NCBI GenBank assembly: GCA_017416845.1
Contig: JAFQBA010000072.1
Coordinates: 1 to 39,197, forward strand
Reading direction: 5' to 3'
DNA from: Clostridia bacterium
Lineage (GTDB): Bacteria; Bacillota; Clostridia; UMGS1810
DNA: 39,197 nucleotides
Below the pieces are notes generated by a model that saw nothing but the letters and a program-made list of their open reading frames with translations, was not told the origin of the DNA and ran no database searches. The position numbers and the translations under genes were made by a program. This document shows positions 9,209 to 16,448 of the stretch, one piece after another. Position 1 is the first letter of the stretch, and each line of letters begins with the position of its first letter.

Positions 9209-9868
9209 TTACAGCGGAATAACATAAAACAAAATAAAGAAATATTGAAGTATACTTCCCAGGAGGACAAAGATGTGCCATATATAGTGCATATATTTTA
9301 TCCTGTCACGGGCAAAGAATATTATGCCGAGTGAATAGAATATACCTCCACCGACTAATAATGCAAGACCCTCCATGGGAACTCTTACATACACATGCCT
9401 GAACATAAACACAATTGACCAACCCATAAACACATATAAAATCATGGACAGCTTGTGCCATCTTTTAAGATCAATTGAATTAAACACAATTCCAAGCACC
9501 GAAAGTGCGGCAGTCACTCCAAACAGTGACCATCCCCACGGTCCTCTTATGAGACAAAGGCAAATTGGAATGTATGAACCGAGAATCATTAAGAAAATTG
9601 AGCAATGGTCAAAAATCTGAAAAACTCTTTTTGCTCTGGTGTTGGTGAGAGAGTGGTATATTGTTGAAAAAAGGTATAATAATATGGTGAAAGAGCCGTA
9701 AAGTGCGGCACTTACAATCCCCATAGAATCGCTTGTCATACACGCAGTAACCAGCATAACGACAGTTCCTGCTATTGCAAGCAGAGCTCCGACTCCGTGT
9801 GATATTGCGTTGGCAATTTCTTCACCGAGCGTTTGTCCGTTGAAATTAATTTTAAAAGCCAAAGACAT
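9209..9868 (-). CDS. Hemolysin III / TrhA-family membrane protein (PAQR superfamily)
   Basis: This 219-residue, seven-helix membrane protein has the family signatures GEEIANAISHGVGALLAIAG near the N terminus, STIYHSL, FQIFDHCSIFLMILGSYIP and, at the end, MHYIWHIFVLLGSILQYF. The conserved Ser/His/Asp residues are those thought to bind zinc in PAQR-fold proteins. Members are linked to membrane energetics homeostasis and, historically, to hemolytic activity when overexpressed; the biochemical reaction is uncertain. The length is typical. The start at 9868 has AGAGG only 3-4 bases upstream, which is close, but no later Met would keep the conserved N terminus. It is transcribed alone, divergently from the AEC permease gene, from its own promoter and to its own terminator. 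Confidence 0.9.
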   Translation of the reverse strand: MSLAFKINFNGQTLGEEIANAISHGVGALLAIAGTVVMLVTACMTSDSMGIVSAALYGSFTILLYLFSTIYHSLTNTRAKRVFQIFDHCSIFLMILGSYIPICLCLIRGPWGWSLFGVTAALSVLGIVFNSIDLKRWHKLSMILYVFMGWSIVFMFRHVYVRVPMEGLALLVGGGIFYSLGIIFFARDRIKYMHYIWHIFVLLGSILQYFFILFYVIPL

Positions 9869-9896
9869 ACACCTCTTATTAAATGAATCTTATCTA

Positions 9897-9925
9897 ATTC
9901 TATTACTTTAAGCCTAAAAAGTCAA
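9897..9925 (-). promoter_or_regulatory. Sigma-A promoter of the hemolysin III gene
   Basis: On the - strand, TTGACT (9925-9920) is separated by 17 bases from TAGAAT (9902-9897). The predicted start site is about 20-25 bases upstream of the coding start at 9868. Confidence 0.6.
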
Positions 9926-9993
9926 TACTTTACACTAAAATATATATCTTAAAATATAGTATTTGCATTAGTTTAATTTGTTAAAATCATCAA

Positions 9994-10022
9994 TTGATAA
10001 TTATTTCAATTTTTGTTATACT
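9994..10022 (+). promoter_or_regulatory. Sigma-A promoter of the AEC permease-metA operon
   Basis: TTGATA (9994-9999), 17 bases, then TATACT (10017-10022). The predicted start site is near 10029, giving a leader of only about 13 bases before the TTG start. That leaves no room for a SAM riboswitch or T-box ahead of the metA operon. Confidence 0.6.
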
Positions 10023-10041
10023 ACCATACGAGGTGAGAATA

Positions 10042-10977
10042 TTGGATACAAATATTACATCTGCAGTTTCATCGCAGGTAATAATAATGGCAATATTTAT
10101 TGCTGTAGGTTATTTGTTTACAAAGATTAAAATGTTTTCCCATGACGGTACACGAGAAATGACAAATTTGCTGTTGTATATTGTCACTCCTTGTGTTATA
10201 ATAAAATCATTCCAGCAGGGCTACAATCCCGATTCACTCAAAAAGCTTGGAGTTGCCTTTATTGTTGCTATTGCTGTTCATGTAGTGATGTTTGTTTCGT
10301 CAAAATTTATATATATAAAGAGTAAAGATAAAAACCGCAGCATTGTAGATAGATTTTGTATTTCTTATTCAAATTGCGGCTTTATGGGTATTCCTCTTTT
10401 AGAGGCGGCTCTTGGTGCAGAAGGAGTTTTTGTGGGCTCTGCCTATCTTGCTGTGTTCAATGTATTTGTTTGGACACAGGGCTATAAAATGTTTACGGCA
10501 GGCACCGAGAAAACTTCTATTTTGAAGGTTATTCTAAATCCCGGTGTAATAGGCGTGACGTTATCTGCCATACTTGTATTTTCAGGCATAAAGCTTCCAA
10601 AGGTAGCCACAACTGCCATCGAGGGTATGAGCGCTTTAAATACTCCTGTTGCAATGGTTCTCTTGGGTATTTATCTTGCAGAAACAAAAATTCTTGATGC
10701 ACTTAAAAATGTTAATCTGTATATTGTATGCATTTTAAGATTGCTCGTTATGCCGATTGCAGTTGTTATTGCTTTAAAAGCTTTAAATATAGATATTTCT
10801 GTTTCATATGCTACAATTCTTTCTGCTGCATGTCCTTGTGCTACAATTTCGGCAATTTTTGCGGCACGGTTTAATAAAAACAGCGGCTATGCTTCGTCAG
10901 TGGTTGCCGTGTCAACACTTTTTTCACTTGCAAGCTTGCCGTTTATAGCATATATAACATCAGCAGTATTTGCTTAA
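10042..10977 (+). CDS. AEC (auxin efflux carrier) family transporter
   Basis: The protein has 311 residues and about ten hydrophobic helices. Typical AEC features are an N-terminal VIIMAIFIAVGYLFTKIKMF helix, NLLLYIVTPCVIIKSF, the FCISYSNCGFMGIPLLEAALG region and a C-terminal ATILSAACPCATISAIFAARF segment. The family moves organic acids, amino-acid-like compounds or auxin-like molecules; the substrate cannot be read here. The start is TTG at 10042, 8 bases after GAGG; upstream in-frame codons lack a ribosome binding site and would precede the promoter start. metA follows after 30 bases, so the two are likely co-transcribed. This hints at transport of a methionine-pathway compound, which is inference only. 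Confidence 0.85.
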   Translation: MDTNITSAVSSQVIIMAIFIAVGYLFTKIKMFSHDGTREMTNLLLYIVTPCVIIKSFQQGYNPDSLKKLGVAFIVAIAVHVVMFVSSKFIYIKSKDKNRSIVDRFCISYSNCGFMGIPLLEAALGAEGVFVGSAYLAVFNVFVWTQGYKMFTAGTEKTSILKVILNPGVIGVTLSAILVFSGIKLPKVATTAIEGMSALNTPVAMVLLGIYLAETKILDALKNVNLYIVCILRLLVMPIAVVIALKALNIDISVSYATILSAACPCATISAIFAARFNKNSGYASSVVAVSTLFSLASLPFIAYITSAVFA

Positions 10978-11007
10978 TTATTATTATATTATTATGGAGG
11001 TGTGGTC

Positions 11008-11925
11008 ATGCCAATTAAAATTCCGGAGCATCTGCCCGCAAACAGCATTCTTAAGGGAGAAAACATTTTCTGCATGACAGAGCGCAGAGCTCTTACGCAG
11101 GATATTCGTCCTCTTAAGATTGCAATATTAAATATAATGCCAACAAAAATTGTTACAGAGACTCAGCTTGCACGAGTTCTCGGCAACACCCCTTTGCAGG
11201 TAGAGATTGACTTTCTCCACACTGCATCTTACCGTTCAAAAAACATATCCGAAGATCATATAAATGAATTTTACAAAGAATTTTCCGAGGTTAAGCACAA
11301 TAAGTATGACGGGCTCATAATAACCGGCGCACCGGTTGAACTTCTTGAGTTTGATGATGTAGATTATTGGGATGAGCTCACCGAAATCATGGAATGGTCA
11401 AAAACAAATGTAACAAGCACATTTCATATTTGCTGGGCAGCCATGGCAGGTCTTTATTATCATTACGGCATTCCCAAATATTCACTTGACAAAAAGCTTT
11501 TTGGAGTGTTCAAACACAGGGTTGACCGCAAACAAACAATGCTCACCCGTGGATTTGATGATGAGTTTTATGTACCTCATTCAAGACATTCTTACGTTAA
11601 GCTTGAAGATGTTGAAGCCGTGAAGGATCTTCGCATAATTGCAACCTCAAAGGAAGCAGGTCTCTACATAGCGGCAAGCAAAGACAAAAAACAGATTTTC
11701 GTAACGGGTCACAGCGAATATGATCCCGATACTCTCTCAAAAGAGTATTTCAGAGATCTTGATGCAGGAAAAGACATTCAGATTCCCATTAATTATTTTA
11801 TAGACGATAATCCTGAGAATCCGCCGATTGTACGTTGGAGAGCTCATGCAAATCTTCTTTTTTCAAACTGGTTAAATTATTATGTATATCAGACAACTCC
11901 ATACGATATAAATGCAATCAAATAA
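11008..11925 (+). CDS. metA: MetA homoserine O-acyltransferase, predicted acetyl-CoA specific
   Basis: This 305-residue enzyme activates homoserine by acylation, the first committed step of methionine synthesis. The start at 11008 has GGAGG 7 bases upstream and gives the conserved N terminus [11 protein letters not shown]. The catalytic Cys is residue 142 ([11 protein letters not shown]), and the conserved His and Glu are in VTGHSEYD. Residue 111 is Glu ([11 protein letters not shown]), where E. coli MetA has Gly. In characterised members Glu at this position goes with acetyl-CoA and Gly with succinyl-CoA, so homoserine O-acetyltransferase activity is predicted. A permease gene precedes it, and a strong terminator follows within 9 bases. 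Confidence 0.95.
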   Translation: MPIKIPEHLPANSILKGENIFCMTERRALTQDIRPLKIAILNIMPTKIVTETQLARVLGNTPLQVEIDFLHTASYRSKNISEDHINEFYKEFSEVKHNKYDGLIITGAPVELLEFDDVDYWDELTEIMEWSKTNVTSTFHICWAAMAGLYYHYGIPKYSLDKKLFGVFKHRVDRKQTMLTRGFDDEFYVPHSRHSYVKLEDVEAVKDLRIIATSKEAGLYIAASKDKKQIFVTGHSEYDPDTLSKEYFRDLDAGKDIQIPINYFIDDNPENPPIVRWRAHANLLFSNWLNYYVYQTTPYDINAIK

Positions 11926-11933
11926 GATAAATC

Positions 11934-11966
11934 GACACCCTGATTAAAAGTCAGGGTGTCTTTTTT
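11934..11966 (+). terminator. metA terminator, shared with the 3' end of the convergent AraC gene
   Basis: A perfect 10-bp stem (GACACCCTGA / TCAGGGTGTC, loop of 7) is followed by six T residues. The right arm lies inside the last codons of the convergent AraC gene (Arg-His-Pro-Asp-Phe), so the two genes share this hairpin. Confidence 0.85.
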
Positions 11967-12720
11967 GTTTTGCATACTCACTTGGCGAAACACCATAGCA
12001 TTTTTTAAACATTTTTGAAAAATTAAAAACATCACCGTATCCGACCGAATAGGCGGCAACCGACACACTCACGTCTTCCCGTGACAAAAGCTTTTTTGCC
12101 ATGTCCATTCTGAAGTTTAAAAGATAGTTTTTGGGAGATATGCCCGTCTTTTTCCTGAACAAGACCGAAAAATAAGTTCTGTCCAGATTCAGTCTTTCGG
12201 AAATGCCTTCAATTGTTATAGGGTTCATATATTCCGAATGTATTATTTCACGGGCGGTCTGAACATAATCTGTTTTAAAAATTCCATTTTCCTTAATGAG
12301 TGAAAACAGCTCCCATATTTTTGAGGAAAGAAAAGAGCTTCTTCCTCCGCTCATTCCTTCGCATTTTTTCATTGAATTAAAAATTCCGAAGGCTTCGGGC
12401 AAATGAATGATATCGTTCAAATTGTGGGGTAAATCACCTTTTGAATTAAATCCAATCCATATATATTCCCATGGGTTTTCTTTGTCAGCCTGATAAAAGG
12501 TTTCAACCCATGGGGGAATAACAAACATCTCACCGGGAGATACTCTGTATTTTTTGTTGTTAATTTCAAAATTGCCAAATCCCGAAACAACAAAATGAAT
12601 AAGCCAGTATGTGCGTATTGCGGGTCCGTATGCGTGAAGCGATTTGCATGACTGATATCCGAATTGCACAGGGGTTATTGCAGAAAAGTCTTCGTTTGTA
12701 ACTGTAATATATTTTTCCAT
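11944..12720 (-). CDS. AraC-family transcriptional regulator with cupin sensor domain
   Basis: This 258-residue regulator has an N-terminal cupin-like sugar-sensing domain (residues about 15-120, with YWLIHFVVSGFGNFEINNKKY and the SPGEMFVIPPW turn). A C-terminal pair of helix-turn-helix motifs of the AraC type follows (TIEGISERLNLDRTYFSVLF, then the signature VAAYSVGYGDVFNFSKMFKKCYGVSPSEY). ATG at 12720 is preferred over the in-frame GTG at 12729 because GGAG lies 8 bases before it. It is divergent from the family 4 glycosidase gene with overlapping promoters, so it very likely controls that gene and itself in response to a sugar. Confidence 0.9.
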   Translation of the reverse strand: MEKYITVTNEDFSAITPVQFGYQSCKSLHAYGPAIRTYWLIHFVVSGFGNFEINNKKYRVSPGEMFVIPPWVETFYQADKENPWEYIWIGFNSKGDLPHNLNDIIHLPEAFGIFNSMKKCEGMSGGRSSFLSSKIWELFSLIKENGIFKTDYVQTAREIIHSEYMNPITIEGISERLNLDRTYFSVLFRKKTGISPKNYLLNFRMDMAKKLLSREDVSVSVAAYSVGYGDVFNFSKMFKKCYGVSPSEYAKQKRHPDF

Positions 12721-12761
12721 AAAGCGCACTCCAAAACAACAAAATTACATATTATTGCAAC

Positions 12762-12791
12762 ATTATACCATTTGATTTTTACTTTAGTCAA
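12762..12791 (-). promoter_or_regulatory. Promoter of the AraC regulator gene, overlapping the glycosidase promoter
   Basis: On the - strand, TTGACT (12791-12786), 18 bases, TATAAT (12767-12762). Its -35 region lies inside the spacer of the + strand promoter at 12772-12799, so polymerase cannot occupy both at once. Confidence 0.6.
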
Positions 12792-12799
12792 GGTATAAT
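12772..12799 (+). promoter_or_regulatory. Promoter of the family 4 glycosidase gene
   Basis: TTGATT (12772-12777), 16 bases, TATAAT (12794-12799), followed by a short leader and GGGAG before the ATG at 12827. Confidence 0.6.
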
Positions 12800-12826
12800 T
12801 GAATAAAAATTGCAGGGAGCGATATT

Positions 12827-14146
12827 ATGAAAATAACATTTATGGGTGCAGGAAGCACCGTATTTGCAAGAAATGTAATTGGTGACTGTATGTGTGTTGA
12901 ATCACTCAGAGACTCGGAATTTGCACTTTATGACATTGATGCAACACGTGTTGAAGAAAGTCGCACAATCCTCGAGGCTATGCATGTCTCAAAAGGCGGA
13001 TATGGAAAGATTACATGCTATGTAGGCGAAGAAAACCGAAAAGAGGCTCTTAGGGGAGCAGATTTTGTTGTTAATGCAATTCAGGTCGGTGGTTATGAAC
13101 CGTGTACTGTAATTGATTTTGAAATTCCCAAAAAATATGGTCTTCGACAGACAATTGCTGATACACTGGGCATAGGCGGCATAATGCGCGGACTTCGTAC
13201 AATTCCTGTTATGGCGGATTTTGCCCGAGATATTGAAGAAGTTTGTCCGGATGCATGGCTTCTTAACTATACTAATCCCATGTCAATTCTTACCGGATAT
13301 ATGCAAAGATACACCGGTGTAAAAACTATAGGTCTGTGTCACAGTGTTCAGGTGTGCAGTGAAAGTCTGTTAAAAGATCTTGGCATGGAAGATAAGCTTG
13401 ATGGAAGAAAAGAGATGATTGCCGGCATAAACCACATGGGGTGGCTGCTTGAAATTAAAGATAAAAACGGTATTGACCTTTATCCTGAAATAAAATCAAG
13501 AGTTGACGCTTATATTGATAATCCGGAAAATAAAAATAAGGTTCGCATGGACTATATCCGAAACTTTGGTTATTATTGCACCGAATCCAGCGAGCATAAT
13601 GCCGAATATAACATGTTCTACATAAAGAGCAAATATCCGGAGCTTATACAAAAGTATAACATACCCCTTGATGAATATCCCCGTCGATGCATAAATCAGA
13701 TTGAAGCCTGGAAAAAAGAATATGCTGAGCTTCTCAAAAGCGGACTGAAAGATCACGAGCGAAGCAAAGAGTATGCTTCATACATTATGCAAAGCATTGT
13801 TGAAAACACCCCCTATAAAATCGGTGGAAATGTAATTAATACCGGAAATATTATCGCAAATCTTCCTTCAAATGCATGTGTTGAAGTTCCGTGCCTTGTA
13901 GATGGTGCCGGAATTCATCCCTGTGCAGTTGGTGAGCTTCCTGTTCAATGTGCGGCAATGAACATGACAAATATCAATGTTCACCTTCTTACCATAGAAG
14001 CTGCTGTAACTCTCAAAAAAGATCATATCTATCAGGCGGCTATGCTTGATCCACACACAGGCAGTGAATTGGATATTGACACCATAAAGAAAATGGTTGA
14101 TGATCTGATTGATGCTCATGGAGCTTATTTGCCAAAGTTCAATTAA
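12827..14146 (+). CDS. Glycoside hydrolase family 4, MelA-like alpha-galactosidase type
   Basis: This 439-residue cytoplasmic enzyme belongs to the NAD+- and divalent-metal-dependent GH4 family, which cleaves glycosides by oxidation, elimination and reduction. Visible are the Rossmann motif FMGAGSTVFARN (residues 5-16), LLNYTNPM with Asn150, the metal-binding CHSV at 171-174 and INHMGW with His203. In GH4, the residues after Cys-His track specificity. CHSV is the form I associate with MelA-type alpha-galactosidases rather than with 6-phospho-glycosidases (CNxP, CDMP), but alpha-galacturonidase (LplD-like) activity cannot be excluded. It is transcribed alone between a promoter shared with its AraC regulator and a terminator. 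Confidence 0.9.
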   Translation: MKITFMGAGSTVFARNVIGDCMCVESLRDSEFALYDIDATRVEESRTILEAMHVSKGGYGKITCYVGEENRKEALRGADFVVNAIQVGGYEPCTVIDFEIPKKYGLRQTIADTLGIGGIMRGLRTIPVMADFARDIEEVCPDAWLLNYTNPMSILTGYMQRYTGVKTIGLCHSVQVCSESLLKDLGMEDKLDGRKEMIAGINHMGWLLEIKDKNGIDLYPEIKSRVDAYIDNPENKNKVRMDYIRNFGYYCTESSEHNAEYNMFYIKSKYPELIQKYNIPLDEYPRRCINQIEAWKKEYAELLKSGLKDHERSKEYASYIMQSIVENTPYKIGGNVINTGNIIANLPSNACVEVPCLVDGAGIHPCAVGELPVQCAAMNMTNINVHLLTIEAAVTLKKDHIYQAAMLDPHTGSELDIDTIKKMVDDLIDAHGAYLPKFN

Positions 14147-14156
14147 ATACTTTCAT

Positions 14157-14183
14157 AAAAATCCGTCTTTAGACGGATTTTTT
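14157..14183 (+). terminator. Terminator of the family 4 glycosidase gene
   Basis: The stem AATCCGTC / GACGGATT around a TTTA loop is extended by A/T pairs and followed by a T run. It begins 10 bases after the stop codon. Confidence 0.85.
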
Positions 14184-14230
14184 GTTATATAAAAAAGAAT
14201 TTTACAATATAATTTTAAGAGGTGAAAAAT

Positions 14231-14614
14231 ATGGCAATAGGTTATGTTACTGCAAGAGTGTATACCTCCGATGCTCAGATTCCGGTTAAAGATGCAACTT
14301 TTTCCGTGCTTTCCGCCGATGGAAGTAATAAGCTTATCGGAGTTAGAATTACCGATGAAAACGGGAAAACAGAGCTTGTTTCTGTAGACACACCCGACAT
14401 AGCCCTTTCAACAAGTCCGGGCAATGAAAAACCCTTTACCGGAGTTAACGTAAGAATTGATCATCCCGGTTTTAATACGGCATACATTGAGGGAGTTCAG
14501 GTTTTTGCGGAGCAGGTTTCAGTGCAAAATGTCGAGCTGATTCCGACAGCACCTCATATTCCGTATGACAACAAAGCAGATTTTTTTGATGTAAACAGTG
14601 AAATATTATTGTAG
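14231..14614 (+). CDS. Small beta-sandwich (carboxypeptidase regulatory-like) protein
   Basis: This 127-residue protein starts at ATG 14231, 8 bases after AGAGG. It has no signal peptide. The sequence reads as a single regulatory-like or Ig-like beta sandwich (VTARVYTSDAQIPVKDATFSV, ITDENGKTELVSVDTPD, VRIDHPGFNTAYIEGVQVF, VQNVELIPT). This pattern is seen in carboxypeptidase-regulatory-like domains that bind or decorate surfaces. It lies 10 bases upstream of the SpoIID-like gene and probably shares its transcript. A role in a spore or cell-envelope layer is suggested by the neighbours only. Confidence 0.75.
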   Translation: MAIGYVTARVYTSDAQIPVKDATFSVLSADGSNKLIGVRITDENGKTELVSVDTPDIALSTSPGNEKPFTGVNVRIDHPGFNTAYIEGVQVFAEQVSVQNVELIPTAPHIPYDNKADFFDVNSEILL

Positions 14615-14624
14615 AGGTGATTTG

Positions 14625-15785
14625 ATGCCCATTCCGCTTGTTCCCTATGTTCCCGATTTCATAACAGTCCATCTCGGAGCTCCCGACGAAGACGCACAAA
14701 ATGTTATTGTAAGCTTTCCCGATTACATAAAAAATGTTGCATCAAGCGAAATTTATCCCACTTGGTCAGAGGCTGCAATATATGCTAATATATATGCGCA
14801 AATATCCTATGCTCTTAACCGTGTTTACACCGAATATTACCGTAGCAGGGGATATAACTTTAATATTACATCTTCAACAGCCTATGACCAGAAATTTATC
14901 TACGGAAGAAATATTTTTGAAAATATCGACAGAATAGTTGATGATATATTCACCACATATATAAGGCGTGTAGGCTTTATCGAACCGCTTGCGGCAAAAT
15001 ATTGCAACGGAACAACCGTTACCTGTGAGGGACTTTCACAGTGGGGCAGTGAGGAGCTGGCACGTGAAGGGTACAGTGCAATAGAGATTTTAAAGTATTA
15101 TTATGGTAACAATATTGAGCTTGTCACCAATGCACCTATTGCCGGTATTGTATCGTTATATCCGGGCAGAGCCTATCGCAAGGGTGATACGGGCGGCAGT
15201 GTAACTCTCATTCAGACATTTTTGAACACAATTTCGGGTGATTATCCTCTCATACCGAAAATCGATCCTGTTGATGGGGTATTTGGTGAGAATACCGAAA
15301 ATGCAGTTTCGGTATTTCAGCAAATTTTCAATCTCACTCCCGATGGCGTTGTCGGAAGAGCTACGTGGAATAAAATGGTACTTCTTTACACAGGCATTAA
15401 GAATCTTTCGGAGCTTGTGTCAGAGGGACAACAATATGTTAGTGCAGATTTGCAGTTTCCGGAAAGCATTACCGTTGGCGCGGTTGGACCTCGGGTATCA
15501 TCGGCACAGTATTTCTTGCTCATCATTTCAAAGTTTGATCCGCGAATAAATTCTGTTCCGGTAACAGGAGAATTTGGTCAATTGACTTTTGAAGCCATAA
15601 AAAACTTTCAGTCTGTATACGGATTGGATGTGACAGGTGTGATTGATGAACAAACCTGGAATACAATTTATGATACGTATTCTGCAATTATAAATGTAGT
15701 CTTGCGTGGAGGGTTACGTATGGAGAATGTTGTTGAACCCACTCAATATCCCGGCCGAAATCTGGAGCCGGGTAATCGGGATTAA
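14625..15785 (+). CDS. SpoIID-like domain fused to two peptidoglycan-binding domains
   Basis: The protein has 386 residues. ATG 14625 follows AGAGGTGATTTG, which makes it a better start than the ATG at 14598. The N-terminal 180 residues resemble SpoIID/LytB: SSEIYPTWSEAAIYANIYAQ matches the SpoIID ExxPxWxxEALKAQ pattern, with Glu42 at the position of the catalytic Glu of SpoIID lytic transglycosylase. LSQWGSEELAREGYSAIEIL with YYYG matches the SpoIID MSQWGAxGxAxxGxxYxEIL motif. Residues about 187-262 and 283-352 are peptidoglycan-binding type 1 domains (VDGVFGENTENAVSVFQ, VTGEFGQLTFEAIKNFQ). Unlike SpoIID, it has no signal peptide or membrane anchor. It probably acts on cortex or wall peptidoglycan, perhaps from the mother cell during sporulation. 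Confidence 0.8.
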   Translation: MPIPLVPYVPDFITVHLGAPDEDAQNVIVSFPDYIKNVASSEIYPTWSEAAIYANIYAQISYALNRVYTEYYRSRGYNFNITSSTAYDQKFIYGRNIFENIDRIVDDIFTTYIRRVGFIEPLAAKYCNGTTVTCEGLSQWGSEELAREGYSAIEILKYYYGNNIELVTNAPIAGIVSLYPGRAYRKGDTGGSVTLIQTFLNTISGDYPLIPKIDPVDGVFGENTENAVSVFQQIFNLTPDGVVGRATWNKMVLLYTGIKNLSELVSEGQQYVSADLQFPESITVGAVGPRVSSAQYFLLIISKFDPRINSVPVTGEFGQLTFEAIKNFQSVYGLDVTGVIDEQTWNTIYDTYSAIINVVLRGGLRMENVVEPTQYPGRNLEPGNRD

Positions 15786-15801
15786 TTAATGGAGGTAAAA
15801 T

Positions 15802-16350
15802 ATGAAGCATCTTTTGAGAATTAATTCACCAATTTACAATTTGCAGGTTTTTTTGCGTACAATTTCGAGAAAATACCCATCTATTCCCGATGTGTTGCCT
15901 GACGGGGTATACGGAGATGCTACCAGAAATGCGGTTACGGCATTTCAGCAAATGTTCAATTTGAATGACGACGGCGTTACAGATTTCAGCACATGGGACC
16001 ACATTGTAAACGTATATAAAGAAATTGAAAAGGAATCCGTAGTAAACAGCGTACACATATATCCGGAATCAGGTTTGAATGAGGAAAAACCGTCTTTTGT
16101 TCCGACAATTTTTATTATTCAGTCAATGTTGCTGACTCTTTCTGATGTGTTTACAAATATACCGCTTCTGACTGTTAACGGTATTTTGGATTTTGAAACA
16201 CAAGAGGCTGTAAAAGCAGTTCAAAAAGTGTCCGGATTAAATCCGGACGGGAGAATAACGCCTCTTTTTTGGAATTATCTTGTTGCAATATACGAGGCAA
16301 ACGTGTCTGCAGACCGTATAGCAAATTTTTCGGCAAATGTTACAGTCTGA
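15802..16350 (+). CDS. Protein with two peptidoglycan-binding domains
   Basis: This 182-residue protein has a clear GGAGG five bases before its ATG, 16 bases after the previous gene. It consists of two peptidoglycan-binding type 1-like domains. The first is at about 8-75 (LPDGVYGDATRNAVTAFQQM, FNLNDDGVTDFSTWDHIV). The second is at about 95-165 (TVNGILDFETQEAVKAVQKV, SGLNPDGRITPLFWNYLV). There is no enzyme domain and no signal peptide. It resembles the C-terminal half of the preceding protein and may have arisen from it by duplication. It likely works with that protein on the same peptidoglycan layer. Confidence 0.8.
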   Translation: MKHLLRINSPIYNLQVFLRTISRKYPSIPDVLPDGVYGDATRNAVTAFQQMFNLNDDGVTDFSTWDHIVNVYKEIEKESVVNSVHIYPESGLNEEKPSFVPTIFIIQSMLLTLSDVFTNIPLLTVNGILDFETQEAVKAVQKVSGLNPDGRITPLFWNYLVAIYEANVSADRIANFSANVTV

Positions 16351-16448
16351 TAATAAATATATTACAGTTCTTTATCTACCCCTTGTAGTAATCCTGCGTT
16401 TATGATATGGTAATATTGAAATGATATATACAGAATGGGGGAGAATGC

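Noticed and set aside
9869..10041. Riboswitch (for example SAM) ahead of the AEC-metA operon
   Set aside because: The best promoter is only about 20 bases before the start codon, and no multi-helix structure or terminator is visible in the 170-base region.
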